From: Leucobacter chironomi DSM 19883
Lineage (GTDB): Bacteria > Actinomycetota > Actinomycetes > Actinomycetales > Microbacteriaceae
Reading direction: 5' to 3'
Length of the DNA stretch: 64,000 nt
NCBI RefSeq assembly: GCF_000421845.1
Contig: NZ_ATXU01000002.1
Location: forward strand, 351,190 to 415,189
Shown: in pieces, positions 10,025 through 20,279 of the stretch
Numbering within the stretch: position 1 is the stretch's first letter
Layout: every line of letters starts with the position of its first letter
Made by a program: the position numbers and the translations under genes
The notes under the pieces: model-generated
What the model was told of the DNA's origin: nothing
Seen by the model: the letters and a program-made list of their open reading frames with translations, nothing else
Databases searched by the model: none

Positions 10025-12475
10025 ACGGAATCCCGAAGTGACGCCCCGCACGAGACCGCGGGGGAACGCATCGAAGACATCGACATCTCGCAGGAGATGG
10101 AGGGATCGTTCCTCGAGTACGCGTACTCGGTGATCTACTCGCGCGCCCTGCCCGACGCCCGCGACGGGCTCAAGCCCGTGCAGCGGCGCATCCTCTTCAT
10201 GATGCAGGACATGGGCCTGCGCCCCGAGAAGGGCCACGTCAAGTCGGCGCGCGTCGTGGGCGAGGTCATGGGCAAGCTGCACCCGCACGGCGACGCCTCC
10301 ATCTACGACGCGCTCGTGCGCCTCGCCCAGGGCTTCGCGATGCGGCTGCCGCTCGTCGACGGCCACGGCAACTTCGGCTCGCTCGACGACGGCCCCGCCG
10401 CATCGCGCTACACCGAGGCGCGCCTCGCCGGCGCGGCGCTCGCGATGACCGATGCGCTCGACGAGGACGTCGTCGACTTCGTCCCCAACTACGACAACCA
10501 GATCATGCAGCCGGAGGTGCTGCCCTCGGCCGTGCCGAACCTGCTGGTGAACGGCGCGAGCGGCATCGCCGTCGGCATGGCCACGAACCTCGCCCCGCAC
10601 AACCTCATCGAGGTCGTCGACGGCGCCAAGCACCTGCTCCACCACCCCGAGGCCACCGTCGACGAGCTCATGGAGTTCATCCCGGGCCCCGATCTGCCGG
10701 GCGGCGGCATCATCGTCGGCCTCGACGGTGTGAAAGACGCCTACCGCACCGGGCGCGGCGCGTTCCGCACCCGCGCCAAGGTGGCCGTCGAACCCCTCGG
10801 CCCGCGCCGCACCGGCCTGATCGTCACCGAGCTGCCCTACCTCGTCGGCCCCGAGCGCGTGATCGAGAAGATCAAGCAGGGCGTCGAGGCGAAGAAGCTG
10901 TCGGGCATCTCGGACGTGGCCGACCTCACCGACCGCAAGAACGGGCTGCGCCTCGTCATCACGCTCAAGACCGGCTTCTCACCGGAGGCCGTGCTCGAAC
11001 AGCTCTACCGCTACACCCCGCTCGAAGACTCCTTCAGCATCAACTCGGTGGCCCTCGTCAAGGGGCAGCCGCAGACCCTCGGCCTGCGCGAGATGCTGCG
11101 CGTCTTCCTCGACCACCGCGTGTCGGTGATCACGCGCCGCAGCGAGTTCCGCCTGAAGAAGCGGCGCGAGCGGCTGCACCTCGTCGAGGGCCTGCTCATC
11201 GCGATCCTCGACATCGACGAGGTCATCCAGCTCATCCGCACGAGCGACGACGCCGAGACGGCCCGCACGAGGCTCATGCAGGTGTTCGACCTCTCCGAGC
11301 CGCAGGCCGAGTACATTCTCGAGCTGCGCCTGCGCCGCCTCACCAAATTCTCCAGGGTCGAGCTCGAATCCGAGCGCGACCAGCTGCGTGCCGAGATCGA
11401 GGCGCTGCTCGAGATCCTGAGCAGCGACGAGAAGCTTCGCGGCGTCGTCGCCCACGAGCTCGACCAGGCGGCAGAGGCCTTCGGCACTCCGAGGCGCACC
11501 GTGCTCACGGGCGCCGTGGCCCGGCCCGCGCGAGCCTCCGCATCCGCGGCCTCGCTCGAGGTGGCAGACACCCCCTGCACGGTGCTGCTCTCGGCGACGG
11601 GCCGCGCGCTGCGCATCGACCGCGACCCCGAGGCCGCCGAGTCGCCGCGCGCCGCCGCCCGCGCGACGAAGCACGGTGCTGTGGCGTCGCGCGCCGACGG
11701 CACCGTGCGGGGAGAGCTGGGCGCGATCCTCTCCGACGGCACCCTGCACCGCTTCACCCCCGTCGACCTGCCGCTCGTGCCGGCCGCATCCATCGCGTTC
11801 TCGGCCGGCGTGAAGATCGCCGACTACCTGGGACTCACCGACAAGAAGCTCCGCGTCGCCGGCATCGTGCCGCTCGACGTGGAAACGCCCGTGGGCCTCT
11901 TCACGGAGCAGGGCACGGTGAAGCGCGTGGTGCTCACCGATCTGCCGGCGAAGCCCGAGTTCGAGGTGATCGGGTTGAAGGCGGGCGACCGCCTCGTCGG
12001 CGCCTTCGCCGCGCCCGACGACTGCGAATTCGCGGTCGTGACGAGCGACGCGCAACTGCTGCGCTTCTCGGCCGCCTCGGTGCGCCCCCAGGGCCGGCCG
12101 GCCGCCGGCATGGCCGGGATCCGCCTCGGCGCCGAGGCGCGGGTCGTGTTCGCGGGAGCCGTGCCCGACGGCGCAGAGGCCCGTGTGGTCACCGTCGCCG
12201 ACAGCTCGATCACGCTGCCGGGCACCGACGTCGCCACGGCGAAGGTGACCGAGTGGTCCGAGTTCCCCGCGAAGGGGCGCGCGACCGGTGGCGTGCGGGC
12301 GCAGCGCTTCCTGAAGTGGGAGGATCAGATCGCCTGCGCCTGGATCGGCACCGGAGAACCCCGCGCCCTCGCCGCAGACGGTGCGGCGCGCAAGCTGCCG
12401 ACCGAACTCGGCAAGCGCGACGGCTCCGGGCAGCCCATCGACGGCGCAGCCGCCTACGTCGGCGAGGCGCCGTAG
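10022..12475 (+). CDS. parC: DNA topoisomerase IV / gyrase-type subunit A
   Basis: Breakage-reunion subunit of a type IIA topoisomerase, 817 residues. It partners the ATPase subunit encoded at 13596-15731 and probably acts in chromosome decatenation. The N-terminal winged-helix/tower region is followed by the nucleophile Tyr130 in ASRYTEARL and a C-terminal beta-pinwheel. The quinolone-pocket motif reads HPHGDASIYD, with Ala92 where enteric enzymes carry Ser; the same Ala occurs naturally in mycobacterial GyrA. A separate gyrA/gyrB pair is expected elsewhere, so the topoisomerase IV label is an inference from context. Confidence 0.88.
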   Translation: MTESRSDAPHETAGERIEDIDISQEMEGSFLEYAYSVIYSRALPDARDGLKPVQRRILFMMQDMGLRPEKGHVKSARVVGEVMGKLHPHGDASIYDALVRLAQGFAMRLPLVDGHGNFGSLDDGPAASRYTEARLAGAALAMTDALDEDVVDFVPNYDNQIMQPEVLPSAVPNLLVNGASGIAVGMATNLAPHNLIEVVDGAKHLLHHPEATVDELMEFIPGPDLPGGGIIVGLDGVKDAYRTGRGAFRTRAKVAVEPLGPRRTGLIVTELPYLVGPERVIEKIKQGVEAKKLSGISDVADLTDRKNGLRLVITLKTGFSPEAVLEQLYRYTPLEDSFSINSVALVKGQPQTLGLREMLRVFLDHRVSVITRRSEFRLKKRRERLHLVEGLLIAILDIDEVIQLIRTSDDAETARTRLMQVFDLSEPQAEYILELRLRRLTKFSRVELESERDQLRAEIEALLEILSSDEKLRGVVAHELDQAAEAFGTPRRTVLTGAVARPARASASAASLEVADTPCTVLLSATGRALRIDRDPEAAESPRAAARATKHGAVASRADGTVRGELGAILSDGTLHRFTPVDLPLVPAASIAFSAGVKIADYLGLTDKKLRVAGIVPLDVETPVGLFTEQGTVKRVVLTDLPAKPEFEVIGLKAGDRLVGAFAAPDDCEFAVVTSDAQLLRFSAASVRPQGRPAAGMAGIRLGAEARVVFAGAVPDGAEARVVTVADSSITLPGTDVATAKVTEWSEFPAKGRATGGVRAQRFLKWEDQIACAWIGTGEPRALAADGAARKLPTELGKRDGSGQPIDGAAAYVGEAP

Positions 12476-12478
12476 CGC

Positions 12479-13360
12479 TCAGAGAGCGACGAGCAGCACG
12501 CCCGCCACGACGATCCCCGCCGCGAGCAGCCGCAGCAGCGGCCGGCTCTCCCGGTGGCGGATCGCGCCGTAGAGCCCGACCAGCACCACGCTCACCTCCC
12601 GCACGGGCGCCACGAGCGACACCGGCGCGAGTGTCACCGCCGTCAGCACGAGCACGTAGGCGAGCGGCGACAGCACGCCGAAGGCGAGCAGGCGCACCGC
12701 GTTGCTGCGCAGCTCGTCCCGCAGCCGCGCGAGCGCTCCCCCGCGCCGTTCGAGCAGCAGCATCGCGGTGAAGAACGGGATCTCGGCGAGGCTGCACCCC
12801 ACCATGAACGCGACGGGCGCGATGCCCATGCCGGAGACCGCGCGAGCGTCCCACACCGTGTAGGCGGCGATCGCGACCCCCGTCAGCAGCCCGTAGCCGA
12901 GCCCGGGATCGACCCCTCGCCGTCGCAGCCCCGGGCCGGGCCGGCTGACGATGCCGAACGCCGCGACGCCCCCGATCACGAGCGCCACGCCGACGAGCGC
13001 GCCCGGCCCGGGACGCTCGCCGAGCAGTGCGACGGCCACCAGTACGGTGAGGATGGGCGCCGTGCCCCGCGCCGTGGCGTAGACCGTCGACAGCTCGCCG
13101 CGCGCGTAGCCGCGCTGCAGCACGAGCATGTAGAGCACATGCAGCGCACCCGAGACCCCGACCCCGAGCAGGAAGGCACCCGCGGAGGCCGAGCCGAGTC
13201 CGCCCGTGAACGGCACTGCGACGGCCCAGAGCAGCGCGCTGGCCACGGACCCCCACCAGAGGAACGGCAGGCCGGAACGGCTCGACCCGTGCGCGATGAT
13301 GTTCCACGCGGCGTGCGTGATCGCTGCGGCGAGCACGAGGAGCAGGGCTGAAAGGGGCAC
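12479..13360 (-). CDS. EamA-family drug/metabolite transporter
   Basis: Inner-membrane DMT-superfamily protein of 293 residues with about ten hydrophobic helices arranged as two EamA repeats. It starts MPLSALLLVLAAAITHAAWN and ends in a hydrophobic helix. YATARGTAPILTVLVA in the first half and PVREVSVVLVGLYGA in the second occupy equivalent positions. The substrate cannot be told from sequence. It converges on parC, with three bases between the two stop codons. Confidence 0.85.
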   Translation of the reverse strand: MPLSALLLVLAAAITHAAWNIIAHGSSRSGLPFLWWGSVASALLWAVAVPFTGGLGSASAGAFLLGVGVSGALHVLYMLVLQRGYARGELSTVYATARGTAPILTVLVAVALLGERPGPGALVGVALVIGGVAAFGIVSRPGPGLRRRGVDPGLGYGLLTGVAIAAYTVWDARAVSGMGIAPVAFMVGCSLAEIPFFTAMLLLERRGGALARLRDELRSNAVRLLAFGVLSPLAYVLVLTAVTLAPVSLVAPVREVSVVLVGLYGAIRHRESRPLLRLLAAGIVVAGVLLVAL

Positions 13361-13595
13361 GGCAGAACCTTCTGCCCGATCGCGAGCGGCGCGACGGGCG
13401 AGGTTCCTCCGGGCTTTTGTCCTGTCAGATGACGCCGGATCACGGAACCCGACGTGGCGCCGCTCGGACCAGGCGGGCCGCGCGCTCGCGCCGCGGCCCC
13501 GGAACCCTAGGCGCTATCGCTTTCAGCCTAGCAGCGGGCCCGACCACCGCCCGCAGCGTCGGAGGCCGCAGCGCCGGTGCGGTGTCAGACACGCC

Positions 13596-15731
13596 CTACG
13601 CGTCGATGCGCTCGCGGTCGAGGTCGTCGGCGTTCTCCACGATGAACTCCTTGCGCGGGGCGACCTCGTTGCCCATCAGCAGCTCGAAGACCCGGGAGGC
13701 CGCCTGCGCGTCCTCCACGCGGACGCGGCGCAGCGTGCGCTGCGAGCGGTCCATCGTGGTCTCCGCGAGCTGATCCGCATCCATCTCGCCGAGGCCCTTG
13801 TAGCGCTGGATGGGCTCCTGGTACTTCTTACCGCGCCGCCGCAGGTCGGCGAGCAGGCCGTTGAGCTCGCGCTCGCTGTACGTGTAGACGACGTCGTTGG
13901 GCTTACGGCCGGCGTTCTGCACGATCACCCGGTGCAGCGGCGGCACCGCGGCGTAGACGCGGCCGGCCTCCAGCATCGGTCGCATGTAGCGGAAGAACAG
14001 CGTGAGCAGCAGCGTGCGGATGTGCGCGCCGTCGACGTCGGCGTCGCTCATGAGGATCACCTTGCCGTAGCGGGCCGACTCGATGTCGAAGTCGCGGCCG
14101 GATCCCGCGCCGATGACCTTGATGATGGCGCCGCACTCGGCGTTCGACAGCATCTCGGCGACGGAGGCCTTCTGCACGTTGAGGATCTTGCCGCGGATCG
14201 GCAGCAGCGCCTGGAACTCGCTGTCGCGGGCCGGGCGGGCAGTGCCGAGCGCGCTGTCGCCCTCGACGATGAACAGCTCGGTCTCGGCCACGTTCTTCGA
14301 ACGGCAGTCGATGAGCTTCGCCGGCAGTGAGGAGCTCTCGAGCGAACTCTTGCGGCGCGCGGTGTCGCGCTGGGCGCGCAGAGCGATGCGCGCCTTCATC
14401 TCGGAGACCATCTTCTCGAGCAGGGCGCCCGTCTGGGTCTTGTCATCGCGCTTAGTCGAGGCGTAGCGTTCGTCGAGGCCTTTGACGATCGCACGGGAGA
14501 CGATGGAGCGCACGGCCGCGGTGCCGAGCACCTCCTTGGTCTGGCCCTCGAACTGGGGCTCGGGCACGCGCACGGTCACGACGGCCGTGAGACCCGTGAG
14601 GATGTCGTCCTTGTCGGGCCGGTCGCTGCCGGCCTTCAGCTTGCGGGCGTTCTGCTCGATCTGCTTGCGGAAGAAGCGGGTGAGTCCCTGCTCGAAGCCG
14701 CTCAGGTGCGTGCCGCCCTTCGGCGTCGAGATGATGTTGACGAAGGTCTGCACCTCGGTGTCGTAGCCGGTGCCCCAGCGCAGCGCGATGTCGACGTCGC
14801 AGTTGCGCTCGACCTCGCGCGACACGAGGTGCCCGGTCTGCTCGTCCATCACCGGCACGGTCTCCGTGAAGGTGCCGGAATCGGTGATCCGCCAGGTCTC
14901 GGTGAGGGGCGCGTCGACCGCGAGGAAGTCGACGAACTCCGAGATGCCGCCCTCGTACTCGAAGCGGTGCACCGGCGGTTCGCCGGCCTCGGTGAGCGAC
15001 TCGGGGCGGCGGTCGGTGATCTCGATGGCGAGGCCCGGCACGAGGAACGCGGTCTGGCGGGCCCGGGCGACGAGCGCGTCGGGTTCGAAGCGGGCTGTGG
15101 CGAGGAAGATCTGCGGATCGGCCCAGTAGCGCACTCGGGTGCCGGTGACGCCCTTCTTCACCTTGCCGACGACGCGCAGCTCCGAGGAGTCCTCGAACGC
15201 GGTGAACGGCGCGTCCGGGCCCTCGCCGTCGAAGACGCCCGGCTCGCCGTGCCGGAACGACATCGCCCAGGTCTTGCCGCCGCGATCGACCTCCACGTCG
15301 AGGCGCGAGGAGAGCGCGTTCACCACCGATGCGCCGACGCCGTGCAGGCCGCCGGAGGAGGCGTAGCCGCCGCCGCCGAACTTGCCACCGGCGTGCAGCT
15401 TCGTGAAGACGAGTTCGACGCCCGAGAGGCCGCTCTTCGGCTCGACGTCGACGGGCACGCCGCGGCCCTCGTCGGATACGGTCACGCTGCCGTCCTCGTG
15501 GAGCGTGATGCCGATCGCACGGCCGTGGCCGGCGAGCGCCTCGTCGACGGAGTTGTCGATGATCTCCCAGAGGCAGTGCATGAGGCCGCGCGAGTCGGTC
15601 GTGCCGATGTACATGCCCGGCCGCTTGCGCACCGCTTCGAGGCCCTCGAGCACGGTGAGGTGCCGGGCGGAGTAGCTCGACTCCGCTGAGGTGGACGTCG
15701 CCGCCCCGGTCGCTGAACGCTCCGATGCCAC
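13596..15731 (-). CDS. parE: DNA topoisomerase IV / gyrase-type subunit B
   Basis: ATPase subunit of the type IIA topoisomerase, 711 residues. The GHKL ATP site is clear (EIIDNSVDEALAG, DEGRGVPVD, GGLHGVGASVVNALS), followed by the transducer. The TOPRIM domain has FIVEGDSALG and the metal-binding DADVDGAHIR. The C-terminus (QRYKGLGEMDADQLAETTMD) is canonical. GTG at 15731 has AGGAGAT eight bases upstream. It is separated from parC by the transporter gene rather than being adjacent to it. Confidence 0.93.
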   Translation of the reverse strand: MASERSATGAATSTSAESSYSARHLTVLEGLEAVRKRPGMYIGTTDSRGLMHCLWEIIDNSVDEALAGHGRAIGITLHEDGSVTVSDEGRGVPVDVEPKSGLSGVELVFTKLHAGGKFGGGGYASSGGLHGVGASVVNALSSRLDVEVDRGGKTWAMSFRHGEPGVFDGEGPDAPFTAFEDSSELRVVGKVKKGVTGTRVRYWADPQIFLATARFEPDALVARARQTAFLVPGLAIEITDRRPESLTEAGEPPVHRFEYEGGISEFVDFLAVDAPLTETWRITDSGTFTETVPVMDEQTGHLVSREVERNCDVDIALRWGTGYDTEVQTFVNIISTPKGGTHLSGFEQGLTRFFRKQIEQNARKLKAGSDRPDKDDILTGLTAVVTVRVPEPQFEGQTKEVLGTAAVRSIVSRAIVKGLDERYASTKRDDKTQTGALLEKMVSEMKARIALRAQRDTARRKSSLESSSLPAKLIDCRSKNVAETELFIVEGDSALGTARPARDSEFQALLPIRGKILNVQKASVAEMLSNAECGAIIKVIGAGSGRDFDIESARYGKVILMSDADVDGAHIRTLLLTLFFRYMRPMLEAGRVYAAVPPLHRVIVQNAGRKPNDVVYTYSERELNGLLADLRRRGKKYQEPIQRYKGLGEMDADQLAETTMDRSQRTLRRVRVEDAQAASRVFELLMGNEVAPRKEFIVENADDLDRERIDA

Positions 15732-15931
15732 TGTGGGGATCTCCTCTGCTCGACGGACGAATCCACCCTAGGGCAGACCGCAGACAGCGGCGCTCTCATC
15801 GCCCGGCGAGTGCGGATCCCGGCCACCGGTTGGCTACGCGCACAGCGAACCCGTGCTCCGGACTGCGCGAAAAGCGCCGCGGCGTGCTTGGATAGAGGTG
15901 CAACGATTGATCGGACGAACGGGAGGATGCC

Positions 15932-16153
15932 ATGACGACACTCGAGCAGGATCGTGCGACCGAGGTCGAGGCGGCGGATCGCCCGCTCAGCGCTCTGGAC
16001 CGCTGCGACAGCTGCGGAGCCCAGGCATATGTGCGAGTGATGCTCAGCGGCAGCGAGCTGCTGTTCTGCGCCCACCATGCCCACAAGCACGAGGCGAAGC
16101 TGCGCCCGATGGCCGAGGTGTGGCACGACGAGAGCCACCGTCTCGGGGCCTGA
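15932..16153 (+). CDS. DUF7455 small zinc-ribbon-like protein
   Basis: Protein of 73 residues, conserved beside the primary sigma-factor gene in many actinobacteria. The core is LDRCDSCGAQAYVRV and ELLFCAHHAHKHE: a CxxC pair plus Cys-x-x-His candidates for one zinc. GGGAGG precedes the ATG. Function unknown. Convergent with sigA and sharing its terminator. Confidence 0.85.
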   Translation: MTTLEQDRATEVEAADRPLSALDRCDSCGAQAYVRVMLSGSELLFCAHHAHKHEAKLRPMAEVWHDESHRLGA

Positions 16154-16174
16154 ACCTCCCCGCAGAACGGAACA

Positions 16175-16208
16175 GCGCCGCCCCTCGAAGTGATTCGAGG
16201 GGCGGCGC
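16175..16208. terminator. Bidirectional terminator between DUF7455 and sigA
   Basis: Perfect 15-bp stem (GCGCCGCCCCTCGAA / TTCGAGGGGCGGCGC) with a GTGA loop, followed on the plus strand by TTCGTT. It lies 21 bases after the DUF7455 stop and 24 bases beyond the sigA stop, so it can stop both transcripts. Confidence 0.85.
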
Positions 16209-16232
16209 TTCGTTCGTGCGCTGGCTCGCGGC

Positions 16233-17528
<1,296 letters not shown>

Positions 17529-17710
17529 GCAGCCGCCTCTCTGTCTGGTGTCTCGCCGGAGCCGTCGATGGCATCGACGAGTGCTCACAGCATGAAAACC
17601 CATGTCAAGCCCGTCGTATTCCCGAGAACGGGAGAACGCCGGATTGAATGGGCTACGGCCTCTATTATTGCACGCCGCGCGCGGCCCGTCTGACCGCCGC
17701 CTGAGCAGCG

Positions 17711-18679
17711 TCAGCGGCCGCCGCCGGCCCCGTTCTCGCCGTCAGCGCCCGCATCTGAGCCGTCGTCCAGATCGGATCCCGGCTGGCGCTCGGCGAGGAA
17801 ACGCTCGAGCTCGCTCGCCAGCTGCTCCGCGGTCGGGATCATGCCGTCCTCGCCGATGAGCGGCGAGCGGATGGTCTGATCCTCCATATAGGCGTCGTAG
17901 CGCTCCTCGAGGGTGCGGACCATCTCAAGCGACTCCTGATTGCCTGAGATCTGCTCGTCCACCTGGGTCATGAATCGGCGCGAGGCATCGCGCACGGAAT
18001 CGGTCGACAGGATCAGCCCCGTCGCGGCCATGATGCCGTCGAGGGCCGCGTAGAGCGCCTCGGGGTATTCGGTGTTCGCGAGGTAGTGCGGGATCAGCAG
18101 CGCGAAGCCCACCACCTCCTCGCCGAGACTGTGCAGACGGTACTCCAGCACGTGAGCAGCCGACGCGGACAGGCGGGTGGTCGGGCGCCACACCGAGCGC
18201 TCCTCGATGAGATCGTCTCGCGATCCGCTGACCGTCATCGAGATGGGCCGCGTGTGCGGCACCGGCATGGGAAGCGCATGCGACCACACCGTGATCGAGA
18301 CCTCGAAGTCGTGCACGAGCAGCAGCACCGTATCGATGAACTGCTCCCAGCGGAAGTCTGGCTCGTAGCCGCTCAGCAGGAGGAAGGGCTTGCCGAGCTC
18401 GTCATGCACGAGGCTGAGCATCAGTTCCTCGGGAGAGTAGTCGACCAGGTGATCCTCGTCGAAGGTGATGACCGGGCGGCGTGCGCGGTAGTCGAGCAGC
18501 AGGTCGGCGTTGAAACGCAGCAGCTCCTCCGGCTCGTAGCGGTTCCAGAGGTACTCCTCGAGCTGCGAGATCGCGCCGCCGGCATCGGTCAGCCCCTGCA
18601 TGGCGACGACGAGCGGCAGGCCGCGCGGCACCCGCGCGCGTCGCTCGGCGTAATCTGCGGAGAAGATCGAATCGGTCAC
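17711..18679 (-). CDS. PAC2 family protein
   Basis: Actinobacterial relative of the proteasome-assembly-chaperone-2 family, 322 residues. The opening [20 protein letters not shown], the [13 protein letters not shown] segment, [15 protein letters not shown] and the [23 protein letters not shown] block are characteristic. The C-terminal 25 residues are Asp/Gly-rich and probably disordered. The bacterial function is uncertain. Genes of this family often lie near the primary sigma factor in actinobacteria, as here. Confidence 0.85.
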   Translation of the reverse strand: MTDSIFSADYAERRARVPRGLPLVVAMQGLTDAGGAISQLEEYLWNRYEPEELLRFNADLLLDYRARRPVITFDEDHLVDYSPEELMLSLVHDELGKPFLLLSGYEPDFRWEQFIDTVLLLVHDFEVSITVWSHALPMPVPHTRPISMTVSGSRDDLIEERSVWRPTTRLSASAAHVLEYRLHSLGEEVVGFALLIPHYLANTEYPEALYAALDGIMAATGLILSTDSVRDASRRFMTQVDEQISGNQESLEMVRTLEERYDAYMEDQTIRSPLIGEDGMIPTAEQLASELERFLAERQPGSDLDDGSDAGADGENGAGGGR

Positions 18680-18862
18680 GCCTCCATCCTACGAAGGCGG
18701 GCGGCCGGCGCGCCCGTTCGCCGTCACGCCCAGAGCGAACCCGCTCGCGGCAGGCAAGGCGCCCGGCGTTCGGCACAGCGCCGGGTGTAGGCTGGACACA
18801 GTGCGCCCGACACCATCCCGGGCCGCCGAGACACATTGCGAACACCCCGAGGGAGATCCCAC

Positions 18863-20236
18863 TTGGCCGATCAGCAGTTTGACATCGTCGTCCTGGGCGG
18901 CGGAAGCGCCGGCTACGCAGCCGCCATCCGCGCGACGCAGCTCGGCTTCAGCGCCGCCGTCATCGAGAAGGACAAGCTCGGCGGCACCTGTCTGCACCGC
19001 GGCTGCGTGCCCACCAAGGCGCTGCTCCACTCGGCCGAGATCGCCGACGTAGCGCGCGAGGGAGAGGCCTACGGCGTGCTCTCCAGCGTCTCCGGCGTCG
19101 ATATCGCCGGTGTCACCCGCTTCCGCGAGAATCTCGTCGCGGGCAAGTTCAAGGGCCTGCAGGGCCTGCTCAAGGCGAACGGCATCACCGTCATCGCCGG
19201 CGAGGGCCGTCTGGTCTCCCCGACCACGGTGCAGGTCGGCGAAGACCGCATCATCGGCAAGCACGTGGTGCTCGCCACCGGCTCGTACTCGCGCTCGCTG
19301 CCCGGCCTCGAGATCGGCGGCCGCGTCATCACCAGCGAGCAGGCGCTCGAACTGCAGGAGATCCCGAAGCGCGTGGTGATCCTCGGCGGCGGCGTCATCG
19401 GCGTCGAGTTCGCGAGCGTCTGGCGCTCCTTCGGTTCGGAGGTCACCATCGTCGAGGGCCTCCCCCACCTTGTGCCCAACGAAGAGGAGTCCGTCTCGAA
19501 GCAACTCGAGCGCGCCTTCCGCAAGCGCGGGATCGACTTCAAGATCGGCGTGCGCTTCAAGTCGGTCTCGCAGGACGCGAACGGCGTCTCGGTCTCGCTC
19601 GAGGACGGCACCGAGCTGGCCGCCGACTACCTGCTCGTCGCGGTCGGCCGCGGCCCCGCCACCCAGGGTCTCGGTTTCGAAGAGGTCGGCGTCTCGATGG
19701 ATCGCGGCTTCGTGCTCACCGACGAGCGGCTCGCCACGAACGTGCCGGGGGTCTACGCCGTCGGCGACATCGTTCCCGGCCTGCAGCTCGCGCATCGCGG
19801 CTACCAGCAGGGCATCTTCGTCGCCGAGGAGATCGCGGGCCTCGCCCCGGTCGTCGTGCAGGACGTCAACATCCCGAAGGTCACCTACTGCGACCCCGAG
19901 ATCGCGTCCGTCGGCCTCACGGAGGCCAAGGCGAAGGAGCAGTTCGGCGCCGAGAATGTGAGCAGCTACGAGTACAACCTCGCCGGCAACGCCAAGAGCT
20001 CGATCCTGGGCACCGCCGGCACGGTGAAGGCCGTGCGCGTCAAGGACGGCCCCGTGGTGGGCGTGCACATGATCGGCGCCCGCGTGGGCGAACTGGTCGG
20101 CGAGGCGCAGCTCATCGTGAACTGGGAGGCATACCCCGAGGATGTCGCCCCCTTCATCCACGGCCACCCGACCCAGAACGAGACCATCGGCGAGACCATG
20201 CTGAAGCTCGCGGGCAAGCCGCTGCACGCCATCTGA
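18863..20236 (+). CDS. lpdA: Dihydrolipoyl dehydrogenase (E3)
   Basis: FAD flavoprotein reoxidising the lipoyl groups of the 2-oxoacid dehydrogenase complexes, 457 residues. The FAD-binding VLGGGSAGYAAA is followed by the redox disulfide Cys43-Cys48 in GGTCLHRGCVPT, the NAD-binding VILGGGVIGVEFAS, and the dimer-interface pair His435/Glu440 in HPTQNE. TTG at 18863 is chosen because GGGAG lies seven bases upstream; a TTG 27 bases earlier has no such site. It is followed 43 bases later by the E2 gene, probably co-transcribed. Confidence 0.95.
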   Translation: MADQQFDIVVLGGGSAGYAAAIRATQLGFSAAVIEKDKLGGTCLHRGCVPTKALLHSAEIADVAREGEAYGVLSSVSGVDIAGVTRFRENLVAGKFKGLQGLLKANGITVIAGEGRLVSPTTVQVGEDRIIGKHVVLATGSYSRSLPGLEIGGRVITSEQALELQEIPKRVVILGGGVIGVEFASVWRSFGSEVTIVEGLPHLVPNEEESVSKQLERAFRKRGIDFKIGVRFKSVSQDANGVSVSLEDGTELAADYLLVAVGRGPATQGLGFEEVGVSMDRGFVLTDERLATNVPGVYAVGDIVPGLQLAHRGYQQGIFVAEEIAGLAPVVVQDVNIPKVTYCDPEIASVGLTEAKAKEQFGAENVSSYEYNLAGNAKSSILGTAGTVKAVRVKDGPVVGVHMIGARVGELVGEAQLIVNWEAYPEDVAPFIHGHPTQNETIGETMLKLAGKPLHAI

Positions 20237-20279
20237 GCGCGGCCGACAGACTTTTACGAACGAAACGGAGATAAGCACG

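Noticed and set aside
17580..17608. Sigma-70 promoter from the TTGACA upstream of sigA
   Set aside because: The -35 is perfect but no acceptable -10 lies 16-18 bases downstream; not listed as a promoter.
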